A stretch of DNA of 35,208 nt from DATNIC01 sp035604635 (GTDB lineage: Bacteria; Vulcanimicrobiota; Vulcanimicrobiia; Vulcanimicrobiales; Vulcanimicrobiaceae). The notes under the pieces were generated by a model that did not search any database, was not told the origin of the DNA, and worked only from the letters and a program-made list of their open reading frames with translations. A program made the translations under genes and the position numbers. Below, piece by piece: positions 25,153 to 32,883 of this stretch; the stretch's first letter is position 1; each line of letters begins with the position of its first letter. The stretch covers positions 1 to 35,208 of the forward strand of contig DATNIC010000122.1 in assembly GCA_035604635.1 (NCBI GenBank), written 5' to 3'.

Positions 25153-25914
25153 GTGACCGGTTCTTTACCGCAACGTCGCTTGATGCTCCATGCGGTGATC
25201 ACGGCCGGCGGCCGGGTCGACGGCACGTTTGCGCAAGCGATCGGGACCGACGTCAAGGCGCTCGCACCGCTCGGCTCCCGGCGCTTGATCGATACGGTCA
25301 TCGATGCAGCGCGTGGGATCGGCGTCGCGGCGATTGCAGTCGTCGGCGGTGAAGAGGTCCGCGCGCATTGCGGCGAACGGACCGAGCGGTTCATCGACGA
25401 ATCGCCGGACGGCGGCGAGAACGCGCGGCGGGCGCTGCGCGCCTTTCCGGGGCGCGACCTGATCTATCTGACGAGCGACATCCCGTTTCTCGACGCCGAG
25501 GGCCTGCGCGATTTTACTGCGCGAGCAGAAGGGCTCGTCGCATCGATGCCCTTGGCCGCTGCGCAGGATTACGCGCGCGCCTTTCCGGGCGCGCCGGAGC
25601 ATACGATGTCGCTCGCCGGGGAGCGCTTTGCGAGTGGGACGGTTTTCGTATTGCGCGCGCCGGCGGTCGCGCACATCGAGGGACTTGCCGGTACGTTCTT
25701 CGACGCGCGAAAATCGGCATGGCGTCTAGCGACCTTGTGCGGCCCGAGCCTGCTCATACGATACGCGCTACGACGCCTGCATATCGCCGACGTCGAAGCG
25801 CGCGCTTCAGGCATTCTCGGTGGTCCCGTGCGCGCGATTCGCGATGCGTCGCCGGGCTTGTGCTACGACATCGATACGCTCGAGGAGTGGGAGTATGCCC
25901 GTGCGCGCTCTTGA
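25153..25914 (+). CDS. MobA-like NTP transferase domain protein
   Basis: A nucleotidyltransferase-fold protein of up to 253 residues. The N-terminal 'MLHAVITAGGRVDGTF' is the nucleotide-binding loop, followed by 'KALAPLGSRRLIDTVIDAA' (base and sugar contact), 'LIYLTSDIPFLDAEGL' (metal-binding Asp) and a C-terminal 'GLCYDIDTLEEW', as in MobA, MocA and CofC relatives. The activated product cannot be assigned. GTG at 25153 follows GAGG, but ATG at 25183 gives a start right at the nucleotide loop and may be correct. The 3' end overlaps the MFS gene by 20 nt. Confidence 0.75.
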   Translation: MTGSLPQRRLMLHAVITAGGRVDGTFAQAIGTDVKALAPLGSRRLIDTVIDAARGIGVAAIAVVGGEEVRAHCGERTERFIDESPDGGENARRALRAFPGRDLIYLTSDIPFLDAEGLRDFTARAEGLVASMPLAAAQDYARAFPGAPEHTMSLAGERFASGTVFVLRAPAVAHIEGLAGTFFDARKSAWRLATLCGPSLLIRYALRRLHIADVEARASGILGGPVRAIRDASPGLCYDIDTLEEWEYARARS

Positions 25915-27133
25915 ACGAACCGCGCACCCGGCCGCGATCGCAGCCTACTGGTTCGGAATCCAGTTCGTTTGGGGCGCGATCCTGGCCGTCTCGCTGCAGG
26001 CACGGATCGAGACGCTCGTCCCGTTTTCGAGCGTCGATGCCTATGTGAGACTGGCGGCGATCGGCGCATTCGTCGCGATGGTCACGCAGTTGGGCGTCGG
26101 GCCGCTCTCCGATCGGCTGCGCATGCAAGGGCACGACCGGCGCGCATTTTACGCCGCGGGCCTCGTCGTCGCCGTCCCGTCCCTCTGGCTGTTCTACGCC
26201 GCGCCGAACTACGCGCAGCTCACCCTCGCGTTCTACGGCCTCCAGGTCGGGATGAACGTCGCGATCGGGCCGTATCAGGCCGTCATCCCGGACTACATCA
26301 CGCCGGGCGCGAGCGGTCGCGCATCCGCGTGGCTGGCCGCATTTCAATCGCTCGGCAATGCGGGCGGCTTGATCGTCGCGGGCTTCGTCTCCGACGTCCG
26401 TATCGTCGCGCTCGTGCTCGCCATCGTTCTCGCGGCCGGCTATTTCATCACGATCGTCGACATCGCCGGCGTCAGGCCGCGACCGGTCGGCGAGGTCGCG
26501 CTGGCGATCGACGCGTCCTTTCGCACGCTGCTGGTCTCGCGCGGCTTCATCAATCTCGGCTTTTACACGCTGCTGGGCTTTCTGTTTTTCTTCGTCCGTG
26601 AAAGTCTCGGCATCATCGACGCACGGACGCCGACAGCGATCTGCTTCTTGGCGTTTACCCTCTGCGGCATCGTCGGTGCGGCGCTGGGCGGGCGTCCGGC
26701 GGATCGTTACGATAAGCGCTTGGTCGTGACCGGCGCAAATGCGGTCGTCGCCGTCTGTCTGCTCGGGCTGGCCGCCGCGCCGCGTTTAGAGATCGCTTAC
26801 ATAGCGAGCGCGCTGGCAGGTTGCGCCTGGGGCGCGTTCTTCACCGCCGATTGGGCGCTTGCGTGTAACGTCTTGCCCCAGACCGCGATGGCGTCGGCGA
26901 TGGGAGTCTGGAACGTCGCGACGACGATTCCGCAGGTCATCGCTCCGCTGGTGACGGCGCCCCTGATTCACGCGCTCGACGCGCGCTCGCGGGGGTTGGG
27001 CCCGCGCGGGGCGATCGTCCTTGCGATCGTCGAGTTTACGGTCGGCGCGCTGTGGCTGTGGAGGCTTAGTGCCGCCGCCGCCGGCGGTTCCGGCGCACGC
27101 GACCGTTCGTGTGCCGGCTGGACGCCCCGTTGA
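25895..27133 (+). CDS. Major facilitator superfamily transporter
   Basis: A 412-residue membrane protein with about twelve hydrophobic helices, each half showing the MFS loop pattern: 'GPLSDRLRMQGHDRR' after the second helix and 'GGRPADRYDKRLVV' in the second half. It resembles the SLC45-like/sugar-carrier branch of bacterial MFS proteins ('YWFGIQFVWGAILAVSLQ' at the start), but substrate and direction are unknown. I chose the ATG at 25895, preceded by GAGGAG about 8 nt upstream; an upstream ATG at 25820 would add an Arg-rich shadow. It is coupled to the nucleotidyltransferase gene (20-nt overlap). The last 68 nt overlap the convergent helicase gene, giving a Gly/Arg-rich tail. Confidence 0.85.
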   Translation: MPVRALERTAHPAAIAAYWFGIQFVWGAILAVSLQARIETLVPFSSVDAYVRLAAIGAFVAMVTQLGVGPLSDRLRMQGHDRRAFYAAGLVVAVPSLWLFYAAPNYAQLTLAFYGLQVGMNVAIGPYQAVIPDYITPGASGRASAWLAAFQSLGNAGGLIVAGFVSDVRIVALVLAIVLAAGYFITIVDIAGVRPRPVGEVALAIDASFRTLLVSRGFINLGFYTLLGFLFFFVRESLGIIDARTPTAICFLAFTLCGIVGAALGGRPADRYDKRLVVTGANAVVAVCLLGLAAAPRLEIAYIASALAGCAWGAFFTADWALACNVLPQTAMASAMGVWNVATTIPQVIAPLVTAPLIHALDARSRGLGPRGAIVLAIVEFTVGALWLWRLSAAAAGGSGARDRSCAGWTPR

Positions 27134-28832
27134 CGCCGGCCGGCTCGCCGGCCTCGAGCCGCTTCGCAACTTCGGACATCGCCAGCGGAAGGTTCGGCGA
27201 GGTTGAGATCTCGCGCGGGTTGGCGTTCCCGGAAGAGAGCATCGTGACGTATTCGCTCTCGCGCAGCTCGATGTCGTAGCGCAGAAACTCCTCGCTGATC
27301 GAGCGAGGATCGGCATTCTTCATCTTGAGGTACTGCGCTTCGGCGTTGATATCGGGGCGCATCCGGCGCGCGTTTTCTATGAACTTGCCGTAGTGCTCGC
27401 CGAACAATGGGACGGTCCGGCCGCGCCGGTCTTTAGCGATCCGGTTGATGACTTCGAGCCGCCAGTTTTCGAAGCCGACTTGCTGCCACACGCCATTGGT
27501 CGCTTTCTTGTGGTGGCCGTTCGTCGGCGCGATGTTCGCAAGGGCAGCTTCGATCTGGTCGGCCGTGCGGACGCGAGCCGCAGTGTGGGGGTCTTTCTCG
27601 ACGAGCTCGTCGTACATGTCGGCGACGATCGAGACGAATCGCCCTTGCGCATCGATTTGGCCCGGAAGGCCCCATAGCATCGGGAGGGTGATGATCTCGC
27701 GCTGGCTGACGTCGACGACGTCGAGGATGATGACGTGCGGCTTTTCGCTCGCCGCGATCCACACGCGCCGCCGGTCCGGATTCGTCTCGGTCGAGAGCTG
27801 GTCGGCGATTGCGTCGGGCGGGCGGAGTCCGCGCCCGGTGATCTGCGTGTAGAGGGTCGTACTCTGCGTCGGCCGGGCGTTGAGGATCACCTCGATCGAC
27901 GGGACATCGAAGCCCTCGAGGTAGAGATTGCAGTTCACGAGGACCCGGATCTTATCGCTGCGGAAGTCGGCGACGATCCGTTCGCGCTCGGCGGTCGGCG
28001 TGTCGCCGCTGGCCCAAGCAGCCTTCACCCCCGCCTTTTTGAAGACATCGCAGAGGTTTCTCGCGTGCGCGACCGAGGCGGAGAAGACGAGGGCCTTCGA
28101 ATCGGGCGTAAACCGCCGGTAGGCGTCGTAAATCTGCGCGTTGCGTTCCGGGTTGTCGACCGCGTCGGCCAACTGACCCAAGACGAAATCGCCGCCGCGG
28201 GTCGCGACCTCGCGCAAATCCGTTTTGGTCGCGACGCGGAACGAGCGGACCGGGACGAGATAGCCCTCGGCAATCGAGCGGCGGGCGTCCATCTCGTAGA
28301 CGATCCTCTCGAAGAGGACCCCATCGACGATCTTCACGCCGTCGCCGCGTTGCGGGGTTGCGGTAAAGCCGAGGATCGTGGCATTGCTGCGTTGCGCCAG
28401 GATCGCGTCGAAGATCGCGCGGTACGTCGGGGCGGCCGTGTGGTGCGCCTCGTCGATGACGAAGAGCGAGATCCGGCGCCGGAAGCGCTCCATGAACTTG
28501 GTCAGGCGAGTCCGCGTGAGGGTTTGGACCGTCGCGACGACGACGTTGCACTCGGGCGGGGCGCTGCGCTCGGCCTTCTCGATCCCGATCTTGAGGTCCG
28601 GGTTCCTCGCGTAGACGTGGTCCGAGATCTGTTCGATCAGCTCTTCGCGATGCGCGACGACGAGCATGACGTCATTCGGCCCGAGGTTGAGCAGTTTGGG
28701 CAACGTCGCGATGACGACGGTCTTCCCGGTACCCGTCGACATAGAGATGACCTGACGGCGCACGCCCTCGGCGCGCGCGTCGACGATCGCTTGCTGCGTC
28801 GCTATTTGATACGGGCGAAGTTGAAAGCTCAA
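27066..28832 (-). CDS. Superfamily II DEAH-type DNA/RNA helicase (restriction-type fold)
   Basis: A 588-residue ATP-dependent helicase or translocase. The motor occupies about 1-370: Q-motif region 'FQLRPYQIATQQAI', Walker A 'STGTGKT', motif Ia 'VAHREELIEQ', DEAH box 'VIDEAHHT', motif III 'GFTATPQRGDG', motif IV 'ALVFSASVAHA', motif V 'LYLEGFDVPSIEVI' and motif VI 'QITGRGLRP'. The rest (about 400-565) is a domain I do not recognise. The C-terminus is very basic (ends in Arg-rich residues and His). TTG at 28832 is preceded by GGTGAG, 6 nt upstream. No methylase or specificity subunit lies nearby, so this is not clearly restriction. It overlaps the MFS gene at the 3' end. Confidence 0.88.
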   Translation of the reverse strand: MSFQLRPYQIATQQAIVDARAEGVRRQVISMSTGTGKTVVIATLPKLLNLGPNDVMLVVAHREELIEQISDHVYARNPDLKIGIEKAERSAPPECNVVVATVQTLTRTRLTKFMERFRRRISLFVIDEAHHTAAPTYRAIFDAILAQRSNATILGFTATPQRGDGVKIVDGVLFERIVYEMDARRSIAEGYLVPVRSFRVATKTDLREVATRGGDFVLGQLADAVDNPERNAQIYDAYRRFTPDSKALVFSASVAHARNLCDVFKKAGVKAAWASGDTPTAERERIVADFRSDKIRVLVNCNLYLEGFDVPSIEVILNARPTQSTTLYTQITGRGLRPPDAIADQLSTETNPDRRRVWIAASEKPHVIILDVVDVSQREIITLPMLWGLPGQIDAQGRFVSIVADMYDELVEKDPHTAARVRTADQIEAALANIAPTNGHHKKATNGVWQQVGFENWRLEVINRIAKDRRGRTVPLFGEHYGKFIENARRMRPDINAEAQYLKMKNADPRSISEEFLRYDIELRESEYVTMLSSGNANPREISTSPNLPLAMSEVAKRLEAGEPAGVNGASSRHTNGRVRRNRRRRRH

Positions 28833-29049
28833 CGCACGCTCACCGCATCGGTCGATTCACTTTAGAATGACGCTCCATCGCGGGCGCCCGCACGCACGAA
28901 ACCGCACGGGGTCGTTTGGTTTATCGGTCCCAGCCTCACGCGATCGGTTGACCACGGAGACTACGCATCACCTCGCCGAGTTACGACGTGGGAACCGATG
29001 GCTGTTTCGTAACCGGGGGGCTCGTCCCCTGGCTCCCGAAAGCCTCGAC
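28833..29049 (+). promoter_or_regulatory. Putative structured leader of hpnG / divergent helicase promoter region
   Basis: 217 nt between the helicase start and the GTG I prefer for hpnG. Near the 3' end two stems abut: GTTACGA (28980-28986) pairs with TCGTAAC (29007-29013) around a 20-nt loop, then CCGGGGG pairs with CCCCTGG (29013-29032, one G-T pair). Codon third positions in the overlapping frame from 28867 look less GC-rich than in the gene proper. A -10-like TAGAAT lies at 28863-28868. I do not recognise a known riboswitch. If hpnG starts at 28867, this is coding instead. Confidence 0.35.
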
Positions 29050-29679
29050 GTGATCCTCGTCCCGCGCGGGCCAGAGTACGACGCGGTCAGGCGCGGTTGC
29101 GCGGGCACGGCTGCCGCGACCTCGATCCTCGCCGTCCCGGCGGGCAGCGCCGCCGCATCGGCCTTGGAGGGCGCCGCCGGGAGCAGCTTCGTCATCCTCG
29201 GGCTCTGCGGCGCGCTCGATCCGGCGTTGCACGTCGGAGACGTCATCGCGTGCGCGGGCGCGATTTTCGGCAGCGAATCGCTCGCCTTCGATGCGGCGCT
29301 CACGGCCCACGTCGGCGAGGCGACGGGGGCGCGACGGGGGGGGCATGCGCTGACCCTCGACCGCATCGTCACGGCGCGCGCCGAGCGCGCGGCACTCTAT
29401 CGCGAGACCGGCGCGGCCGTCGTCGAGATGGAGGGCTTCCACCTTGCGCAGCGGCTGGCCGGGCAGGGCTGCACGGTGGCGATGGTGCGCATCGTCAGCG
29501 ACGATGCGAGTTACGATCTGCCGGATATTTCGGGGGCGATCGACGCGGACGGAAGGTTACGGCCCCTCGCGCTGCTCGCCGCATTTGCGCGCGCACCGCA
29601 AAGAGCGCTGCGCTTCATCGGCGAGTCTCGTCGGGCGCTGGCTGCGTTGGAAGCGACGGCGCGCTCGATTTCCCGTTGA
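29050..29679 (+). CDS. hpnG: Hopanoid-associated phosphorylase/nucleosidase HpnG
   Basis: Nucleoside phosphorylase-like enzyme that removes adenine from adenosylhopane to give ribosylhopane (phosphoribosylhopane), the step after HpnH. From GTG 29050 the protein starts 'MILVPRGPEYDAVRRG', as family members do, and has 'FVILGLCGALDPALHVGDVI', a glycine-rich nucleoside-binding strand, and 'GAAVVEMEGFHLAQRL', the 'EMEG' purine/ribose-binding motif, then 'MVRIVSDDAS' with the catalytic Asp region. This gives 209 residues. A start at ATG 28867 (270 residues) is possible, but its first 61 residues are Arg/His/Thr-rich and unlike the family. The last 65 nt overlap the convergent hpnB. Other hopanoid genes lie downstream on this strand. 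Confidence 0.82.
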   Translation: MILVPRGPEYDAVRRGCAGTAAATSILAVPAGSAAASALEGAAGSSFVILGLCGALDPALHVGDVIACAGAIFGSESLAFDAALTAHVGEATGARRGGHALTLDRIVTARAERAALYRETGAAVVEMEGFHLAQRLAGQGCTVAMVRIVSDDASYDLPDISGAIDADGRLRPLALLAAFARAPQRALRFIGESRRALAALEATARSISR

Positions 29680-30835
29680 GGGCTCGGCCCTTCCAGGGGT
29701 TCCCGATCCCGCTTTCGTGCCGGCGTGCCGAGTCGAGCGTCATCAACGTGTAGAGCGCAGCCGACAGCGGAAGCTGCAGCCCCGCGAGCGGCGGCCGGCG
29801 GTAAAGACGCAAGGTCGGCAAATAAGCGAGCCACATGATCGTCCAAGCCGATGCGCCGGCGGACAGCGTGACCCGATCGTTGCGCAGCGCTCCGGCGAGG
29901 GTCGCAAGGGGCGGGACCAGATACAGCAGACTCATTCCGAGCACGGTCCCCGCGAGGTTGGTCTTCGAGTAGCCCAGCTGCGCGTAAGCGCTGCGCGCGA
30001 CCATCTTCCAGATCTCTTCAAGCGAATCGTAGGGACGAATGCTTGCGACGCGGGTCGAAAACCCGAGCCACAAGCGACCGCCGCTACGTTTTACCGCGGC
30101 GGCAAGCGAGCAATCGTCGATGACGGCCGAGGCGACGCGCTCGAGTCCGCCGATCCGGACGAGCGCGTCGTGCGCGATGAGGACGCAGCCGCCCGCGGCA
30201 GCTGCGGTCAACTCGCGATCGTCCTTGACCCAGCGGAACGGGAACAATTTCCGGAAGAAGAAGACGAAGGCCGGAATCAATAGCCGCTCCCATGGCGTCG
30301 AGCAGCGTAACTGCGCCATGAGCGAGACGAGATCGCGGCGTTCGTCGACGGCTGTCGCGACGAGCGAAGCGATCGATCCGGCATCATGCGCGATATCGGC
30401 GTCGGTGAAGAGCCAGTAGTCCGGTGCGTCGCGCTGCGCGAGGGCTGCGGCGACGCCCTCGCGCAGCGCCCACACTTTGCCGGCCCATCCTTCGGGACGC
30501 TGGCCGGCTTGGACGATCGTGAGTCGCGCGCCGGCGGGATGCGTGCTCGCGATGGCGCGCGCGACGTCGACGGTTGCGTCATCGCTATGGTCGTCGACCA
30601 AAGTCACATCGAAGCCGCTTGCATCGCGCTGTGCCAACAGGGTCGGCAAGGTCAGCGCGAGAACGGCCTCTTCATTACGCGCCGGGACGACGGCGTGCAC
30701 GCGCGGCGCCTCGGTGAATGGCCGCGACGGTTCTCGCAAGTCGTCGGCGCGGGCCTCCCAGAAGCGACCGCGCGTCAAGACGAGCCCGGCCCACGCCGCG
30801 AGCGCGGCCATTGAAGCGACTTTCAATACACCCAT
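29615..30835 (-). CDS. hpnB: Hopanoid biosynthesis-associated glycosyltransferase HpnB
   Basis: Family-2 glycosyltransferase, 406 residues, membrane-bound. An N-terminal helix (about 5-22) is followed by the GT-A domain: 'VHAVVPARNEEAVLALTLP', 'VTLVDDHSDDAT' (nucleotide-binding Asp pair), 'DYWLFTDADIAHD' (DxD metal motif) and 'ASAVIDDCSLAAAVKRSGG' with the acceptor-site Asp pair. Two or three helices follow, and the end 'GIGNPWKGRAL' is typical of HpnB. It is thought to act on hopanoid side chains, though the exact step is not settled. The ATG at 30835 shares CATG with the divergent shc start; an ATG at 30811 is the alternative. Its 3' end overlaps hpnG by 65 nt. Confidence 0.88.
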   Translation of the reverse strand: MGVLKVASMAALAAWAGLVLTRGRFWEARADDLREPSRPFTEAPRVHAVVPARNEEAVLALTLPTLLAQRDASGFDVTLVDDHSDDATVDVARAIASTHPAGARLTIVQAGQRPEGWAGKVWALREGVAAALAQRDAPDYWLFTDADIAHDAGSIASLVATAVDERRDLVSLMAQLRCSTPWERLLIPAFVFFFRKLFPFRWVKDDRELTAAAAGGCVLIAHDALVRIGGLERVASAVIDDCSLAAAVKRSGGRLWLGFSTRVASIRPYDSLEEIWKMVARSAYAQLGYSKTNLAGTVLGMSLLYLVPPLATLAGALRNDRVTLSAGASAWTIMWLAYLPTLRLYRRPPLAGLQLPLSAALYTLMTLDSARRHESGIGNPWKGRALNGKSSAPSLPTQPAPDETRR

Positions 30836-32768
30836 GCAACGTACCGATTCGCACTCGACGCTGACCCGTCCCGCGACCGATCGTGTTCGCGACGCGATCG
30901 ATCGCTCGATTGAGTATGTGTTTTCGCGGCAATACGCCGAGGGTTATTGGTGGGCGGAGTTGGAGTCCAACGTGACGATCACCGCGGAGGTCGTGCTGTT
31001 GCACCGCATCTGGGGCACCTTGGACGCGATCCCGCAAGCCAAGGCCGCCACGTACTTTCGCAATCAGCAGCGTGCGCACGGCGGCTGGGAGTTGTTCTAC
31101 GACGACGGCGGCGAGCTGAGTACGACGGCCGAGGCGTACATGGCGCTGCGGATCCTCGGCGTCGACGCGTCGGATCCGGCGCTGCGGCGCGCCCGCGAAT
31201 TCATCGTCGCTCGCGGCGGGATCACGAAGACGCGCATCTTTACGAAGATGCACCTGGCGTTGTGCGGTGCCTACGATTGGCGTGGGTTGCCGGCGCTCCC
31301 GCCGGCGCTGATGCTGCTGCCGGGGAACGGACCGTTCTCGATCTACGACATGTCGAGTTGGGCCCGCGGAAGCACGGTCCCGCTCATCATCGTCTTCGAT
31401 CGCAAACCGGTCTACGGCCCGCCGCTCGATCTCGATGAACTCTATACCGAGGGCCGCGCCAACGCGCGGTACGAGCTCCCTCGCGGAAGCGACGCGCTCG
31501 AGAACTCGTTCGTCGCGTTGGACGGCGTTCTGCGCCGCCTCGAAGAATGGGGCGTGATCCCGTTTCGCAAAATCGGACTCGACCTCGCGCATCGTTGGAC
31601 GATCGAGCGGCAAGAAGCGAGCGGTGACTGGGGCGGGATCATCCCTGCGATGCTCAACTCCATGCTCGCCCTGCGCGCTTGGGGCTACGACGTCGCCGAT
31701 CCGGCGGTCGTTCGCGGTTTCGCCGCGCTCGATCGCTTCGCGATCGAAACGGAAGACGAGTATCGGATCCAGCCCTGCATCTCCCCCGTATGGGATACGG
31801 GCCTGGTGATGCGGGCTCTCGTCGACGCCGGCGTCCCCGGTAACGACGCCCGGTTGGCGCGCGCGGCGCGTTGGCTTTTGGAGAAGCAAATTCTCGATCG
31901 CGGCGACTGGTCGGTCAAAAATCGCCGCGGACCGTCCGGAGGCTGGGCGTTCGAGTTCGACAACCGGTTTTATCCCGACGTCGACGACACGGCGGTCATC
32001 GTGATGGCGCTCGACGCCGTCTCCATCGGAGAGGACCAGCGAAAGCGCGCCGCGATGATGCGCGCCGTCGAATGGGTTGCGTCGATGCAGTGCCGGTCCG
32101 GCGGCTGGGGCGCATTCGACAAAGACAACGACAAAGCGTGGCTGAACAAGATCCCGTACGGCGATTTGCACGCGATGGTCGATCCGAATACCGCTGACGT
32201 CACGGCCCGCGTCCTCGAGATGTACGCGCGTTGCCGCATCCCGATCGATCCGGCCGCGTACCGGCGCGCTCTGCGCTTTCTCCTCGACGAGCAAGAATAC
32301 GACGGCGCCTGGTTCGGCCGCTGGGGCGTAAATTACGTCTACGGGACCGGAGGAGTGCTTGCCGCGCTCGCGCTCCTCGAACCGCATCCCGCGATCGACG
32401 ACGCGATCGCGCGCGGAGCCGGCTGGCTCGTCGGGGCGCAGAACAGCGACGGTGGATGGGGCGAGACGTGCGCCAGCTACGCCGATCCTTCGCTGCGCGG
32501 CAAGGGTCCGAGCACCGCTTCGCAAACGGCGTGGGCGCTGATCGGGTTGCTCGCAGCCGCCAAACGCGATCCGCAATGGTGGGATCGATCGAATTCAGTC
32601 GAGCGCGGCGTCGGCTATTTGCTCGACACGCAGCGCGACGACGGGACCTGGGACGAGTCACACTTCACCGGAACCGGTTTTCCGGGACACTTCTATTTGA
32701 AATATCATCTCTATCAGCAGCACTTCCCGCTGACCGCCCTGGGTCGCTATGAATCAAGGAGACGGTGA
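30834..32768 (+). CDS. shc: Squalene-hopene cyclase
   Basis: Membrane-associated cyclase that turns squalene into hopene and hopanol. The 644-residue length is standard. The catalytic DxDD acid is seen as 'PDVDDTAVIVM' near residue 382. Multiple QW-type repeats are visible: 'QYAEGYWWAELE', 'QQRAHGGWELF', 'SGDWGGIIPAML', 'CRSGGWGAFDKDN', 'QEYDGAWFGRWG', 'QNSDGGWGETC' and 'QRDDGTWDE'. 'GTGFPGHFYLKYHLY' near the C-terminus is a family hallmark. The ATG at 30834 gives the usual 35 residues before the first QW motif, and no better start follows. It overlaps the hpnB start by 2 nt (CATG). A dispersed hairpin repeat separates it from hpnA. Confidence 0.97.
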   Translation: MQRTDSHSTLTRPATDRVRDAIDRSIEYVFSRQYAEGYWWAELESNVTITAEVVLLHRIWGTLDAIPQAKAATYFRNQQRAHGGWELFYDDGGELSTTAEAYMALRILGVDASDPALRRAREFIVARGGITKTRIFTKMHLALCGAYDWRGLPALPPALMLLPGNGPFSIYDMSSWARGSTVPLIIVFDRKPVYGPPLDLDELYTEGRANARYELPRGSDALENSFVALDGVLRRLEEWGVIPFRKIGLDLAHRWTIERQEASGDWGGIIPAMLNSMLALRAWGYDVADPAVVRGFAALDRFAIETEDEYRIQPCISPVWDTGLVMRALVDAGVPGNDARLARAARWLLEKQILDRGDWSVKNRRGPSGGWAFEFDNRFYPDVDDTAVIVMALDAVSIGEDQRKRAAMMRAVEWVASMQCRSGGWGAFDKDNDKAWLNKIPYGDLHAMVDPNTADVTARVLEMYARCRIPIDPAAYRRALRFLLDEQEYDGAWFGRWGVNYVYGTGGVLAALALLEPHPAIDDAIARGAGWLVGAQNSDGGWGETCASYADPSLRGKGPSTASQTAWALIGLLAAAKRDPQWWDRSNSVERGVGYLLDTQRDDGTWDESHFTGTGFPGHFYLKYHLYQQHFPLTALGRYESRRR

Positions 32769-32769
32769 A

Positions 32770-32876
32770 GGGGCCCCCTCGGGGAATCGATCTCCTATGA
32801 AAAAAAGCTGATGGGCCCTAGTGGTTTGGGGGCCCCATGCGAAGGATGGGGGGCGCGGAGCCTGGGGCGGAGCGCC
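32770..32876 (+). repeat. Dispersed hairpin repeat, copy C
   Basis: About 107 nt, filling the gap between shc and hpnA and starting 2 nt after the shc stop. It has the CCCCCTCGGGG block, a central hairpin CCCCATGC-GAA-GGATGGGG (32833-32851) and the 3' block GGCGCGGAGCCTGGGGCGGA (32852-32871) followed by GCGCC. The sixth stem pair is T-A here but A-T in copies A and B, a compensatory change. The 3' edge lies 7 nt before the hpnA ATG. Confidence 0.8.
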
Positions 32877-32883
32877 TTTTAGA

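Noticed and set aside
27066..28832. Helicase as part of a restriction or defence island
   Set aside because: Motor resembles restriction-type helicases, but no methylase, nuclease or other defence gene is in the neighbourhood.
27735..28865. 376-residue open frame opposite the helicase
   Set aside because: It is an antisense shadow with no recognisable domain; the helicase motifs are complete on the minus strand.
30477..30833. Open frame extending shc upstream
   Set aside because: It is antisense to hpnB, Arg/Ala-rich and unlike any cyclase; the family start is at 30834.
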